This document shows positions 29,558 through 39,400 of a stretch of 64,000 nucleotides of DNA, in pieces. A program made the translations under genes and the position numbers. Position 1 is the stretch's first letter; every line of letters starts with the position of its first letter. The notes beneath the pieces were generated by a model. That model saw only the letters and a list, made by a program, of their open reading frames with translations. It was not told the DNA's origin and did no database searches. The stretch is from Achromobacter xylosoxidans (GTDB lineage: Bacteria; Pseudomonadota; Gammaproteobacteria; Burkholderiales; Burkholderiaceae_B), in contig NZ_CP061008.1 in assembly GCF_014490035.1 (NCBI RefSeq), positions 3,224,001 through 3,288,000 of the forward strand, given 5' to 3'.

Positions 29558-30574
29558 TCAGGCCGCGGTGCTTGCCGGGGCGCCGTTTTTCAACGACGCG
29601 ACGATCTCGAAGGACCGCAGGCGGTCGGCGATATCGTAGAAATCCGAGACGATCATGACTTCGTCGGCCTCGGTCTCGGCGACCAGCGCTTCCAGTTCGC
29701 GCCGGACGGTATCCGGGCCGCCCACGATCGCGGCGCCCAGTCTTTGATGGACCGCCTCGCGCTCCCATTCGTTCCACAGGCCGTCCATGCTGTCCACGGG
29801 CGGCTGCAGCTGCAGGCGGTTGCCGCGCACCAGCGACAGGAATTTCAGCTGCTGGGTTGTGGCCTGGCGCCTGGCGGCCTCATCGGTTTCGGCGGCCACG
29901 ACCGGCACGCCTATCATGGCGTAGGGCCGCGCCAGCGTTGCCGACGGCTTGAACAAATGGCGGTACAGGCGCATGGCGGCCATGCCTTCAGGCGAGAAAT
30001 GCCCCGCGAAGGAGAAGGGCAGCCCCAGCTCCGCGGCGAGCCGCGCGCTGAAATCGCTGGAACCCAGCAGCCAGATCGGAATGTCCAGGCCTTCGCCGGG
30101 AATCGCGCGCACCGGTTGCCCGGGGCGCGAAGGCGCCAGGAAGCCGCGCAATTCTTCGACCAGCGCAGGGAATTCCAAGCCGCTGCGCGGACCGCGGCGC
30201 AAGGCGTGCTGCGTGGCGCCGTCGCTGCCGGGTGCGCGGCCCAGACCCAGGTCGATGCGGCCAGGGTAAAGCGTTTCCAGCGTGCCGAACTGCTCGGCGA
30301 TGATCAGCGGAGCATGGTTGGGCAGCATGACGCCGCCCGAGCCCACGCGCAGGGTGCTGGTGTGCGAGGCCACGTGGCCGATCAGCACCGCCGTGGCGCT
30401 GCTGGCCACGCCGTTGATGTTGTGGTGTTCGGCCAGCCAGAAGCGTTTGTAGCCCAGGCGTTCCACGTGCTGCGCGACCGCAACCGTGTTGCGGAAGGCG
30501 TCAGCCGCGTCGCGGCCCTGCACAATCGGGGCCAGGTCCAGTACGGAAAAAGGGATGCGTGCCAGGCTGCTCAT
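29558..30574 (-). CDS. LLM-class flavin-dependent oxidoreductase (luciferase-like)
   Basis: 338 residues. [44 protein letters not shown] and [11 protein letters not shown] match the E. coli YhbW/luciferase-like group. These enzymes use reduced FMN to oxidise small organic substrates. The ATG at 30574 has a strong GGAGG. No flavin reductase is adjacent and the substrate is unknown. Confidence 0.92.
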   Translation of the reverse strand: MSSLARIPFSVLDLAPIVQGRDAADAFRNTVAVAQHVERLGYKRFWLAEHHNINGVASSATAVLIGHVASHTSTLRVGSGGVMLPNHAPLIIAEQFGTLETLYPGRIDLGLGRAPGSDGATQHALRRGPRSGLEFPALVEELRGFLAPSRPGQPVRAIPGEGLDIPIWLLGSSDFSARLAAELGLPFSFAGHFSPEGMAAMRLYRHLFKPSATLARPYAMIGVPVVAAETDEAARRQATTQQLKFLSLVRGNRLQLQPPVDSMDGLWNEWEREAVHQRLGAAIVGGPDTVRRELEALVAETEADEVMIVSDFYDIADRLRSFEIVASLKNGAPASTAA

Positions 30575-30783
30575 GCGGAAACCTCCGTGTACACGGTGGA
30601 ACAGGACAGCGGGGCGGAAACAAAGCGGGTAAGGCGCAAGGCGGACTCCATATGCCGTTATACATGGGGAGTGTATCGGTGAAATCAAGCGGACCCGCCA
30701 GCAACCTTATGGTGCGGCGGGTTGATTGATTTCCGCTATTCCTGCGATTGGCCAGCTCTGTAGGGCGGCTTTGGCGGCCTGGC

Positions 30784-32076
30784 CTAGCCTGGGAAGAAGG
30801 CGTAGCGGATCACGAACAGCGCGGCGACCAGCCAGGTCGCGGGATGCACGTCGCGGATCTTGCCGGTGGCCGTCTTCAGCACCACGTAGCTGATGAAGCC
30901 GAAGGCGATGCCGTTGGCGATCGAGTACGTGAACGGCATGACCAGCGCGGTCAGCGCTGCCGGCGTGGCTTCGCAGACGTCGTTCCAGTCGATGTCGATC
31001 AGTTCGCGCATCATCAGGCCGGCCACGTAGAGCAGGGCGGGCGCGGTGGCGTAGGCCGGCACGGCGCCGGCCAGCGGCGAAATGAACAGCGCAGCCAGGA
31101 ACAGCACCGCGACGACCAGGGCGGTCATGCCGGTACGGCCGCCGGCCTGCACGCCCGAGGCGCTTTCCACGTAGGCGGTGGTGCTGCTGGTGCCCAGCAT
31201 CGAACCGGCCACGATGGCGCTGCTGTCGGCAAAGAGCGCGCGGCCCAGGCGGTTGGGGCGGTTCTCGGGCATCAGGCCCGCGCGCTTGGCCACGCCCACC
31301 AGCGTGCCGGTGGCGTCGAACACTTCGACCAGCACGAACACCAGGATCACGTGCACGAAGCCGCTGTGCAGCGCGCCCAGGATGTCCAGCTTCATCAGCG
31401 TGGGCGCCAGGCTGGGCGGGGCGGCGAAGATGCCCTTGAATTCGTTGTAGCCCAGCGCCATCGACAGCACCGTGACCACCAGGATGCCGATCAGGATCGC
31501 GCCGCGCACGCGCAGCGCATCCAGCGCGGCGATGATGAAAAAGCCCAGGATGGCGAACAGCGGGCCCGGCTGGGTCAGGTCGCCCAGCGTGACCTTGGTG
31601 GCGGGATGCGCGACCACGATGTTGGCGCTGGATAGCGCGATAATGGCAAGGAACAGCCCGATGCCGGCGGCGATGGCGCTGCGCAGCGAATGCGGAATGC
31701 CCTTGACCAGCCAGACCCGGATGCCCGAGAACGTCAGGAACAGGAAGATCACGCCCGAGATGAACACGGCGCCCAGCGCCTGCTCCCAGGTGTAGCCCAT
31801 GGTCTTGACCACGGTGAATGCGAAGAAGGCGTTCAGGCCCATGCCCGGCGCCATGCCGATCGGCCAGTTGGCGATCAGCGCCATCACCAGCGAGCCCAGC
31901 GCGGCGGCCAGGCAGGTGGCGACGAACACGGCATCGCGGTCCATGCCCGTCGACGACAGGATGTCCGGATTGACGAAGATGATGTACGACATCGTCAGGA
32001 AGGTCGTCAGGCCGGCGACCAGTTCCGTACGCGCTGTCGTGCCGTGTTCACGCAGCTTGAATAGCTTCTCGAGCAT
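30784..32076 (-). CDS. NCS2 purine permease, AzgA/PbuG type
   Basis: 430 residues, 12-14 membrane helices. [54 protein letters not shown] and [20 protein letters not shown] are diagnostic of hypoxanthine/guanine/adenine transporters. It imports purine bases by proton symport. The ATG at 32076 has GGGGA upstream; the longer frame begins with TTG. It is divergent from tsaD. Confidence 0.93.
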   Translation of the reverse strand: MLEKLFKLREHGTTARTELVAGLTTFLTMSYIIFVNPDILSSTGMDRDAVFVATCLAAALGSLVMALIANWPIGMAPGMGLNAFFAFTVVKTMGYTWEQALGAVFISGVIFLFLTFSGIRVWLVKGIPHSLRSAIAAGIGLFLAIIALSSANIVVAHPATKVTLGDLTQPGPLFAILGFFIIAALDALRVRGAILIGILVVTVLSMALGYNEFKGIFAAPPSLAPTLMKLDILGALHSGFVHVILVFVLVEVFDATGTLVGVAKRAGLMPENRPNRLGRALFADSSAIVAGSMLGTSSTTAYVESASGVQAGGRTGMTALVVAVLFLAALFISPLAGAVPAYATAPALLYVAGLMMRELIDIDWNDVCEATPAALTALVMPFTYSIANGIAFGFISYVVLKTATGKIRDVHPATWLVAALFVIRYAFFPG

Positions 32077-32116
32077 TCGAGTCCCCAATGTGTTTGCAGG
32101 ATTGCGGGTTGTTGTG

Positions 32117-32143
32117 GGCGGGCCGTGTTGCCCGCCGGTTTTT
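32117..32143 (+). terminator. Terminator-like hairpin upstream of tsaD
   Basis: GGCGGG pairs with CCCGCC over an 8-base loop, then GGTTTTT. It lies 44 bp before the tsaD ATG in a divergent gap where no plus-strand gene ends, so it could be a leader attenuator. The short stem makes this uncertain. Confidence 0.4.
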
Positions 32144-32186
32144 CATGAAAGGGCGTATTTTCGCATCAGTTGTAAACTCTGCCGCC

Positions 32187-33218
32187 ATGATTATTCTCGG
32201 CTTTGAAAGCTCCTGCGACGAAACCGGCGTCGCAGCCGTCTGTACGGAACGGGGCCTGCTCGCGCACGCGCTGCATACCCAGATCGCCATGCACCAGGAA
32301 TACGGGGGCGTGGTGCCGGAACTCGCCTCGCGCGACCATATCCGCCGCGTCGTGCCGCTGACCCGCCAGGTCCTCGAAGACGCGGGCCTGCAAATGTCGG
32401 ATGTCGGCGCCGTGGCCTATACGGCCGGCCCCGGCCTGGCCGGCGCCTTGCTGGTGGGCGCCAGCGTCGCGCAGTCATTCGCCTGGTCGCGCCATCTGCC
32501 CGCCATCGGCATCCATCACCTGGAAGGCCATCTGCTGTCGCCGATGCTGGCGGATCCGCGACCGGAATTTCCCTTCGTGGCCTTGCTGGTGTCCGGCGGA
32601 CACACGCAGCTGATGCGCGTGGACGGGGTGGGGCGCTATGAATTGCTGGGCGAAACGCTGGACGACGCCGCGGGCGAGGCCTTCGACAAGTCCGCCAAGC
32701 TGATGGGCCTGGGCTATCCGGGCGGGCCGGCGCTGTCCCGGCTGGCTGCCAGCGGCGATGCCGCGCGTTTCGATCTGCCGCGCCCGATGCTGCACAGCGG
32801 CGACCTGGATTTCAGTTTCAGTGGCCTGAAGACGGCGGTGCTGACCCGCGTCAAGGCCGCCGAGGCCGCGGGCGGTCTGGACGAACAGACCCGCGCCGAC
32901 CTGGCCGCGGCCACGCAGGCCGCGATCGTGGAAGTGCTGGCGGCCAAGGCCATCAAGGCGCTGAAGCAGACCGGCCTGAAGCGCCTGGTGGTGGCCGGGG
33001 GCGTGGGCGCCAACCAGCTGCTGCGCGCCAAGCTGGACGCGGCGCTCAAGCCGCTCAAGGCGCGCGCCTATTTCCCGCCCCTGGAACTGTGCACCGACAA
33101 CGGCGCCATGATCGCCTTTGCGGCCGCCGAGCGGGTCAAGGCGGGCCTGGCGACCCTGGATCCGGACGCGCACAGCTTCACTGTGAAGCCGCGCTGGGAC
33201 CTGGCCGACATCGCCTGA
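32187..33218 (+). CDS. tsaD: tRNA N6-threonylcarbamoyladenosine transferase TsaD
   Basis: 343 residues. [14 protein letters not shown] opens the protein; the metal ligands sit in [31 protein letters not shown] and [13 protein letters not shown] are conserved. It moves the threonylcarbamoyl group onto A37 of ANN-decoding tRNAs with TsaB and TsaE (not in this window). The ATG at 32187 places the motif at residue 2. Confidence 0.96.
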   Translation: MIILGFESSCDETGVAAVCTERGLLAHALHTQIAMHQEYGGVVPELASRDHIRRVVPLTRQVLEDAGLQMSDVGAVAYTAGPGLAGALLVGASVAQSFAWSRHLPAIGIHHLEGHLLSPMLADPRPEFPFVALLVSGGHTQLMRVDGVGRYELLGETLDDAAGEAFDKSAKLMGLGYPGGPALSRLAASGDAARFDLPRPMLHSGDLDFSFSGLKTAVLTRVKAAEAAGGLDEQTRADLAAATQAAIVEVLAAKAIKALKQTGLKRLVVAGGVGANQLLRAKLDAALKPLKARAYFPPLELCTDNGAMIAFAAAERVKAGLATLDPDAHSFTVKPRWDLADIA

Positions 33219-33220
33219 AA

Positions 33221-33248
33221 ATGAAAAGGGCGGCCTTGCCGGCCGCCC
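33221..33248 (-). terminator. Terminator of plsY
   Basis: GGGCGGCC pairs with GGCCGCCC around TTGCC; on the minus strand the stem is followed by TTTTCAT. It lies between convergent tsaD and plsY and is better suited to plsY. Confidence 0.8.
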
Positions 33249-33269
33249 CGAAGCGCATTCGTTTCGCGC

Positions 33270-33911
33270 TTATTTCTTCTTGCCGCCGCCGATGCGGCTT
33301 TCCGTGCCCTGGACCAGGCGCGTGATATTGGCGCGGTGGCGGTAGAACAACAGCACGCCGATGGCCGCCAGCGCCACGCCCATGGACGGCTGCGCATACC
33401 AGGCCAGGCCGGAGCCGAACACGTAGTAGACAGGGGCGAAGAAGGCCGCCACCAGCGAAGCCAGGGACGAATAGCGGAAGAATACCGCGACGATGAGCCA
33501 GGTGGCCGCCGTGGCGACCGCCAGCCAGGGCTGGATCGCCACCAGCACGCCCAGCGCGGTGGCCACGCCCTTGCCGCCCTTGAAGCGCAGGAATATCGGG
33601 TACAGATGGCCCAGGAAGGCGGCCAGCGCCACCAGCGCCAGCGCGACGGGGGAGATCCCGGGAGCCAGCTTTTCGGCCAGCCAGATTGCGAACCATCCCT
33701 TGGCGGCGTCGCCCAGCAGCGTCAGCGCGGCGGCGGTCTTGTTCCCGGTGCGCAGCACGTTGGTGGCGCCCGGGTTCTTGGAGCCGTAGCTGCGGGGGTC
33801 TTGCAGGCCCATGAGCTTGCTGACGACCACCGCGAACGGCACGGAGCCGATCAGGTAGGCCAGCAGGATGAGCGCAGCGCTGAAGACCAGGGAGGGGTCG
33901 TTTATCGCCAT
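33270..33911 (-). CDS. plsY: Acyl-phosphate glycerol-3-phosphate acyltransferase PlsY
   Basis: 213 residues, five membrane helices. Three catalytic motifs are present: [29 protein letters not shown] and [16 protein letters not shown]. It makes lysophosphatidic acid from acyl phosphate and glycerol-3-phosphate. Gene pair plsY/tsaD convergence is common in betaproteobacteria. The C-terminus ends in a Gly/Lys tail (GGGKKK). Confidence 0.95.
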   Translation of the reverse strand: MAINDPSLVFSAALILLAYLIGSVPFAVVVSKLMGLQDPRSYGSKNPGATNVLRTGNKTAAALTLLGDAAKGWFAIWLAEKLAPGISPVALALVALAAFLGHLYPIFLRFKGGKGVATALGVLVAIQPWLAVATAATWLIVAVFFRYSSLASLVAAFFAPVYYVFGSGLAWYAQPSMGVALAAIGVLLFYRHRANITRLVQGTESRIGGGKKK

Positions 33912-34101
33912 GGAGAGAGGGTCCGTTGTTGTTGTGTTGTTGCCGTAATGGCTGCGGATTCTACCGCGCCCGGGGCCGGGTCCGGCTACGGGTTATCGAG
34001 CGGGGCGGCGGCCCCCGTCTGCCAGCCGATCGCACGGATGCCGGCCGCGGACGGTACAATCCGACGCGTTCACCCGCGTTTTATTTTCTTTCGGATGCAC
34101 A

Positions 34102-34860
34102 ATGCGAATTCTGGTTTCGAACGATGATGGTTATTCGGCCCCTGGGCTCGAGGCGCTGGTTGACGCGCTGCAAGGCCTGGGCGATCTCACCGTTGTCGCG
34201 CCCGAGACCAACCATAGCGGCGCGTCCAACTCGCTGACGCTGAACCGGCCTCTGTCGGTGCGCACCGCCTCCAACGGCTTCATCGCCGTCAACGGCACCC
34301 CGTCCGACTGCGTGCACGTGGCGCTCACCGGCCTGATGGATACCCGGCCCGACCTGGTCGTCTCCGGCATCAACAACGGCGCCAACATGGGCGACGACAC
34401 CCTGTATTCGGGCACCGTGGCGGCCGCCAGCGAAGGCTATCTGTTCGGCATCCCGGCCATCGCGTTCTCGCTGGCCGAGAAGGGCTGGGCGCACATCGAT
34501 TCCGCCGCGCGCGCCGCGCGCCTGGTGGTCGAGCGCCACCTGGCCCAGCCGCTGGCCGCGCCGGTGCTGCTGAACGTCAATATCCCCAGCCGCCGCTTCG
34601 AAGACATGCACGGCTTCGCGGTCACGCGCCTGGGCAAGCGCCATCCTTCGCAGCCGGTGGTGCGCACCACCACGCCATATGGCGATACCGTCTATTGGAT
34701 CGGACCCGTGGGCCTGGCTGCCGACGCCACGCCGGGTACGGACTTTCATGCCGTCGAGCAGGGCACGGTGTCGGTCACGCCGCTGCGCCTGGACCTGACC
34801 CAGCACAGCCAGCTCGACGAGATCCGGACCTGGGCGGAGCCGCTATGCGTAAACGCGTAA
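34102..34860 (+). CDS. surE: 5'/3'-nucleotidase SurE
   Basis: 252 residues. The N-terminal [14 protein letters not shown] has the metal-binding Asp pair; [22 protein letters not shown] and [20 protein letters not shown] complete the active site. It dephosphorylates nucleoside monophosphates. The 3' end overlaps pcm by 16 bp, so the pair is coupled as in enterobacteria. Confidence 0.95.
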   Translation: MRILVSNDDGYSAPGLEALVDALQGLGDLTVVAPETNHSGASNSLTLNRPLSVRTASNGFIAVNGTPSDCVHVALTGLMDTRPDLVVSGINNGANMGDDTLYSGTVAAASEGYLFGIPAIAFSLAEKGWAHIDSAARAARLVVERHLAQPLAAPVLLNVNIPSRRFEDMHGFAVTRLGKRHPSQPVVRTTTPYGDTVYWIGPVGLAADATPGTDFHAVEQGTVSVTPLRLDLTQHSQLDEIRTWAEPLCVNA

Positions 34861-35669
34861 GCCAGCCGGACGTGACCCAGCCCGTGCCCGGGCGCACCGG
34901 TCCGGTGCGCTACGACTCGGGCCGGCTCAGTCCCGGCGTCACGCCCGCCAACAGCAACACCCGCATTTCTGCAGCCACGCTGCAACGCCAGACCCAGGCG
35001 CCCACGCCCGCATCGGGCAGCAATCTGGGCCTGAACTCGGACCGCTTGCGCCAGGCCATGGTCGAGCGCCTGCGCGCGCAGGGCATCACCGACGAACGCG
35101 TGCTCAACGCCATGGGCGCGGTGCCGCGTCATCTGTTCGTCGACGAGGCGCTGGCCAGCCGCGCTTACGAAGACGCCGCGCTGCCCATCGGCCATTCGCA
35201 AACCATCTCCCAGCCCTGGGTGGTGGCGCGCATGATCGCCGCCGCCTGCGACGACCGCACGCCCACCCGCGTGCTGGAAGTCGGCGCGGGTTGCGGCTAC
35301 CAGGCGGCGGTACTCGCGCAGTTCGTGCGCGAGGTTCACTCCATCGAACGCATCCGCGGACTGTATGAACTTGCGCGCGAACATCTGCGCGCCTTGCGGC
35401 TCACCACCAGGATCCGCTTGATCTACGGCGACGGCATGCTGGGTCTGCCCGGCGTGGCGCCGTTCGATGCTATCGTTGTGGCTGCCGCTGGCCTTGCCAT
35501 CCCGCAGGCGCTGCTCTCGCAGCTCGCGCCGGGAGGCCGCCTGATCGCTCCGGAAGGGGGCGCCAACCAGCGCCTGGTTCTTATCGAACGCACAGGCGCG
35601 GCCAGCTGGAAACGCACTGAATTAGAGGCCGTGCGCTTTGTGCCGCTACGGGCCGGAATACAATCTTGA
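34845..35669 (+). CDS. pcm: Protein-L-isoaspartate O-methyltransferase
   Basis: 274 residues. The SAM motif is [19 protein letters not shown]; substrate motifs are [15 protein letters not shown] and [16 protein letters not shown]. It repairs isoaspartyl damage. Compared with E. coli Pcm (208 residues) it has about 60 extra N-terminal residues, polar and probably disordered ([13 protein letters not shown]). The start overlaps surE; the stop is 17 bp before the nlpD ATG. Confidence 0.94.
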   Translation: MRKRVSQPDVTQPVPGRTGPVRYDSGRLSPGVTPANSNTRISAATLQRQTQAPTPASGSNLGLNSDRLRQAMVERLRAQGITDERVLNAMGAVPRHLFVDEALASRAYEDAALPIGHSQTISQPWVVARMIAAACDDRTPTRVLEVGAGCGYQAAVLAQFVREVHSIERIRGLYELAREHLRALRLTTRIRLIYGDGMLGLPGVAPFDAIVVAAAGLAIPQALLSQLAPGGRLIAPEGGANQRLVLIERTGAASWKRTELEAVRFVPLRAGIQS

Positions 35670-35686
35670 GCAAACAGGAGAAACGT

Positions 35687-36541
35687 ATGCTCAACGGGCA
35701 GTTGCAACTGACCGATATCACCCTGGGCGCGTCCATGACGCGCCTGCGCCGCCCGCTCTTCATCGCGGGGGCTCTCAGCCTGTCCATCCTGGCTGGCTGC
35801 GCTTCCAAAGGTACTCGCGCTCCGGTGGTCGACATGACCGGCGGGCAACCCGCGCCGGCCACCCAGACCGGCGGCACCTATGTGGTGAAACCGGGCGACA
35901 CGCTCTACAAGATCGCCCGCGCCAACAATGTGGATGTCGAGAACGTCAAGCGTTGGAACAACCTCAGCGATCCCAACCAGATCTCGGTCGGCCAGGTCCT
36001 GAAGATGTCCGGCAGCGCCAGCGGCGGTGCCCAGACCGCGCCGGTAGCGGGCACCAAGCCGCAGCCGCGTCCGCTGGACCAGCCGGAAACCCTGCCGCCG
36101 CCCACCACTGAAACCACCACGCCGCCACCCACGGCGCCGGTCGAAACCAAGCCCGCCACGCGCGCGGCCGACGCGGCCGTCATCAATTGGGCCTGGCCTG
36201 CCAGCGGCCAGATCGTGCAGGGCTTCAACAACAGCAGCAAGGGCATCGACATCGCCGGCGCGCTGGGCGATCCGGTCACCGCCGCCGCGGACGGCCTGGT
36301 CAAGTACAGCGGCAACGGTGTGCGCGGCCTGGGCAACCTGATCATCGTCGAGCACCAGAACGGTTTCATCACCGCCTACGCGCACAACCGCGCGGTGCTG
36401 GTGAAGACGGGCCAGAACGTCAAGCGCGGCGCCAAGATCGCCGAACTCGGCCAAAGCGATACCACCTCGCCGCGCCTGCACTTCGAAATCCGCCGCCAAG
36501 GCCAGCCGGTGGATCCCATGCAGTATCTGCCCGCGCGATGA
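35687..36541 (+). CDS. nlpD: NlpD-type lipoprotein (LysM plus degenerate LytM/M23)
   Basis: 284 residues. A lipobox (LSILAGCAS) follows a basic leader; a LysM domain (YVVKPGDTLYKIARANNVDV to ISVGQVLKM), a Pro/Thr linker, and a LytM domain at about 165-284. The M23 zinc ligands are incomplete: SKGIDIAGALGDPV lacks the first His and SPRLHFEIRR has only one His of HxH. E. coli NlpD is similarly inactive and activates the amidase AmiC at the septum. The ATG at 35687 is preceded by AGGAG, preferred over a TTG at 35666. It overlaps the next gene by 4 bp. Confidence 0.93.
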   Translation: MLNGQLQLTDITLGASMTRLRRPLFIAGALSLSILAGCASKGTRAPVVDMTGGQPAPATQTGGTYVVKPGDTLYKIARANNVDVENVKRWNNLSDPNQISVGQVLKMSGSASGGAQTAPVAGTKPQPRPLDQPETLPPPTTETTTPPPTAPVETKPATRAADAAVINWAWPASGQIVQGFNNSSKGIDIAGALGDPVTAAADGLVKYSGNGVRGLGNLIIVEHQNGFITAYAHNRAVLVKTGQNVKRGAKIAELGQSDTTSPRLHFEIRRQGQPVDPMQYLPAR

Positions 36542-37317
36542 CGCCGACTCTCGTCTTCGACCTGGAAACCATCCCCGACGCCGAGGGGCTGCGCAAGCTC
36601 AACGGCTGGGGGGCTGACGTTCCCGACCAGGAAGTGGTCGAACGCGCCCTGACCGCGCGCCGCGAGGCCGTGGGCCATGATTTCCTGCCGCTGCATCTGC
36701 ACAAGGTGGCGGTGGTGGGCTGCGTGTTCCGCGACGACCAGGGCTTTCGCGTCAAGACCCTGGGCCAGCCCGACGATCCCGAGGCAGCCTTGCTGGCGGG
36801 TTTCTTCAAGACCATCGAGCGCTACACGCCCAAGCTTGTGAGCTGGAACGGTTCCGGCTTCGACCTGCCGGTGCTGCATTACCGCAGCCTGATCCAGGGC
36901 GTACCCGCGCCGCGTTACTGGGACATGGGCGAGGAAGACCGCGACTTCAAGTTCAACAACTACATCTCGCGCTATCACTCCCGGCACCTGGACCTGATGG
37001 ACCTGCTGGCCAAGTACAACGGCCGCGCCAACGCGCCGCTGGACGAACTCGCCAAGCTCTGCGGTTTTCCGGGCAAGCTGGGCATGGACGGCAGCAAGGT
37101 GTGGGAAGCCTGGAGCCAGGGCCGCGCCGACGAGGTGCGGGCCTATTGCGAAACCGACGTGGTCAACACCTGGCTGGTGTATTGCCGTTTCCGCTTCCTG
37201 CGCGGCGAGCTCGACCGCACTTCGTACGAAACGGAAATCGCCTTGGTGCGGGACACCCTCAGCGCCAGCGATGCGCCGCACTGGAAGGAATACATGGCGG
37301 CCTGGGACGCCAACTGA
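36538..37317 (+). CDS. 3'-5' exonuclease, PolB/WlaX-like DEDD type
   Basis: 259 residues. LVFDLETIPDAEG is exo motif I (DxE), VSWNGSGFDLPVLHYRSL is motif II, and AYCETDVVNTWLVY is motif III. It belongs to the group of predicted 3'-5' exonucleases related to the PolB proofreading domain, seen next to nlpD in Alcaligenaceae. It probably acts on DNA or RNA ends in the cytoplasm; the substrate is unproven. The ATG overlaps the nlpD stop (ATGA). Confidence 0.9.
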   Translation: MTPTLVFDLETIPDAEGLRKLNGWGADVPDQEVVERALTARREAVGHDFLPLHLHKVAVVGCVFRDDQGFRVKTLGQPDDPEAALLAGFFKTIERYTPKLVSWNGSGFDLPVLHYRSLIQGVPAPRYWDMGEEDRDFKFNNYISRYHSRHLDLMDLLAKYNGRANAPLDELAKLCGFPGKLGMDGSKVWEAWSQGRADEVRAYCETDVVNTWLVYCRFRFLRGELDRTSYETEIALVRDTLSASDAPHWKEYMAAWDAN

Positions 37318-37361
37318 GCGGTGTCTTGGCCGGAGGATCCGTCCTCCCGGCGGACAGGATC

Positions 37362-37390
37362 GAACGGGGCCCGTGCGGCCCCGTTCTTGC
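37362..37390 (+). terminator. Terminator of the surE-pcm-nlpD-exonuclease operon
   Basis: GAACGGGGCC pairs with GGCCCCGTTC around CGTGC, followed by TTGCG. The T-run is short, so strength is uncertain. Confidence 0.65.
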
Positions 37391-37498
37391 GTCTGGCGCC
37401 TGCGCAATCGACTGAAACATTGCTTGCGCCAGCGAAACCTGGATGAAACCGGGCCAATCGCACAATGGCCTCGCTTTCTTCACTTTCAGGAGACCTAC

Positions 37499-38104
37499 AT
37501 GTCCCGATTCGCTATCCGCTCCAATTTGGCCGCTCTTGCATTTGTCGCCGCGACGGGCGGCCTGGTGGCCGGCTCCGTCATGGCTGCGCCTCCTCCTCCC
37601 GCTGACGGCGGTCCCGCCGCCATGCACGATGGCCAGCGCGGCGGCTTCCACAAAGGCATGCGCGACGGCCTCTTCATTCCCGGCCTGGGTCCCGTGACCA
37701 AGGCCCAGGTCGCCGAGCTGAAGCTGGACGACAAGCAGCAGGCCTTGTTCAAGACCGCGCAGGACGGCCAACGCAGCCTGCACGAAGCCATGCGCGCCTC
37801 TGGCGACAAGCGCCATGACCTGCTGAAGGCGCAACTGGACAGCGGCAAGCTGGATCCCCGCGCGCTGGTCGAGCAGTCCGAAAAATCGCGTGATGCCTTC
37901 GGTCCCCAGGCCAAGCAGGTGCGCGACCAATGGCTTGCGGTCTGGGACAGCCTGAATGACACCCAGCGAGGCCAGGTGACCAAGTTCGTCAAGGAACGCC
38001 AGGATCGCATGCAGGAGCGCCATGCCCGCATGGAAGGACGCCACGGCAAGGGCAAGGCTGAAGCGCCTGCCGCCGCCGCGCCGGCCAAGCCTGCCGCCAA
38101 CTAA
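37499..38104 (+). CDS. Spy/CpxP-like periplasmic protein
   Basis: 201 residues, signal peptide about 1-29 (VMAAP). The mature protein is helical and highly charged; LKLDDKQQALFKTAQDGQRS and WDSLNDTQRGQVTKFVKERQ are LTxxQ-type motifs of the Spy/CpxP group. These proteins act as periplasmic chaperones or stress sensors. It ends with a His/Lys/Ala-rich tail. CAGGAG precedes the ATG; a strong terminator follows. Confidence 0.82.
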   Translation: MSRFAIRSNLAALAFVAATGGLVAGSVMAAPPPPADGGPAAMHDGQRGGFHKGMRDGLFIPGLGPVTKAQVAELKLDDKQQALFKTAQDGQRSLHEAMRASGDKRHDLLKAQLDSGKLDPRALVEQSEKSRDAFGPQAKQVRDQWLAVWDSLNDTQRGQVTKFVKERQDRMQERHARMEGRHGKGKAEAPAAAAPAKPAAN

Positions 38105-38141
38105 GCCGTGTGGCCGGCCGTCCTGGCCGGCCCACGCCAGC

Positions 38142-38176
38142 AACCCCGGACACGCGACCGCGTGCCGGGGTTTTTT
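38142..38176 (+). terminator. Terminator of the Spy-like gene
   Basis: AACCCCGG-A-CACGCG pairs with CGCGTG-CCGGGGTT, one bulged A, and the stem runs into T6. A strong intrinsic terminator. Confidence 0.92.
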
Positions 38177-38462
38177 CATTTGGCGTCCCGGATGGTGGCT
38201 AGCGGCGGCCCGCCATGCGAGCCGATCCGGAGCGGGTTCCCCGTTTTGACGCATAGGGGCGTGCGCCGGCGCTCGCGTCCGCACTGTTCTGGTGCGGGGC
38301 GGGTGCCGCCAGCGACGCATGCGCCGCCGTATCGGCCTGCGCCAGACCTGGCACGGACATTGCTTTGTGGAGTAGGAACCGGTTTCAAACGCTGCACCGC
38401 CGGTCCTTGGGATGCGCCTCGGCCATCCGCCCATTCGACAAAACCGATCAGGACTCCGCACC
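38177..38462. promoter_or_regulatory. Upstream region of the TorF-like gene
   Basis: 286 bases without a supported gene; it must hold the promoter of the outer-membrane protein gene. I see no clear operator. Confidence 0.4.
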
Positions 38463-39215
38463 ATGAAGAAGACGTTGCTAGCCGTGCCCTTTGCGCTCGC
38501 CGCTTGTTTCGCCGCGACAGCGCAGGCCGAACCCACCGATCTGGGCGGCGGATTCTCGCTCAGCGGCAACGCCGCCATCGTCAGCGACTACCGTTTCCGC
38601 GGCTACTCGCAGACCGACTTCCGGCCTGCCGTGCAGCTGGGCTTTGACCTGACCCACAGTTCCGGCTTCTATCTGGGCAACTGGAACTCGAACGTGTCCG
38701 ATTTCGTCTTCACCGACGGCAACCTGGAAATGGATTTCTATGGCGGCTGGAAGGGCGACGTGGGCGGCGGCTTCACGCTGGACGCGGGCGTGCTGCATTA
38801 CTACTACCCCGGTTCCAGCTCGCCGAAGGGCGGAAACTACAACAATACCGACCTCTATCTGGGCGCATCCTACGGCAACTACAGCCTCAAGTACTCCTAC
38901 ACGCCCAGCGACTTCTTCAGCACGCCGGACAGCAAGGGCACCTGGTATCTGGACGGCACGGCCAATTTCGATCTGGGCGACGGTTGGGGTCTGGTCGGCC
39001 ACCTGGGCTACCAGAAGCTCAAGAACCAGACCAATATGGACGGCGACTCCATCGGCCATTACGTCGACTACAAGCTCGGCGTGACCAAGGACCTGAAGGG
39101 CTGGATCCTGGGCCTGGCCGCGGTGGGCGCGACCAAGGACAACTGGCTGCCCACCAAGTACGGCCATCCCTCGGGCCGCCTGGGCGCGGTTTTCTCGGTG
39201 GCGCGTTCCTTCTGA
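38463..39215 (+). CDS. TorF-family putative outer-membrane porin
   Basis: 250 residues, signal peptide 1-22 (ATAQAE). GNAAIVSDYRFRGYSQTDFR is the N-terminal signature of the TIGR02001 family; alternating aromatic/hydrophilic strands continue to a C-terminal Phe (VARSF) that suits BAM recognition. It is probably a small beta-barrel; the solute is unknown. It has its own terminator (39253-39302). Confidence 0.88.
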   Translation: MKKTLLAVPFALAACFAATAQAEPTDLGGGFSLSGNAAIVSDYRFRGYSQTDFRPAVQLGFDLTHSSGFYLGNWNSNVSDFVFTDGNLEMDFYGGWKGDVGGGFTLDAGVLHYYYPGSSSPKGGNYNNTDLYLGASYGNYSLKYSYTPSDFFSTPDSKGTWYLDGTANFDLGDGWGLVGHLGYQKLKNQTNMDGDSIGHYVDYKLGVTKDLKGWILGLAAVGATKDNWLPTKYGHPSGRLGAVFSVARSF

Positions 39216-39252
39216 CCGATATCCGTGGCGGCGCCTGGCGGCGCCGGCTTTC

Positions 39253-39302
39253 GGGCTTGCCAAGGATTGGCGGCGTCCGCCGTCCGCGGCAAGCCCTTTT
39301 TT
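39253..39302 (+). terminator. Terminator of the TorF-like gene
   Basis: Outer stem GGGCTTGCC with GGCAAGCCC encloses a second hairpin (GGCGG/CCGCC) and runs into T6. Confidence 0.88.
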
Positions 39303-39400
39303 CATCGGAAGGCCGTTCCGGCCCCGCATGGCCATTTCCAGGAATGGCCGCAGTCCTTTTACAATAGCGGGTTGCGTGTAATTCTTCTGGACTGCGTGAG

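Noticed and set aside
35666..35686. TTG start for nlpD overlapping the pcm stop
   Set aside because: The ATG at 35687 has AGGAG at ideal spacing and needs no rare start.
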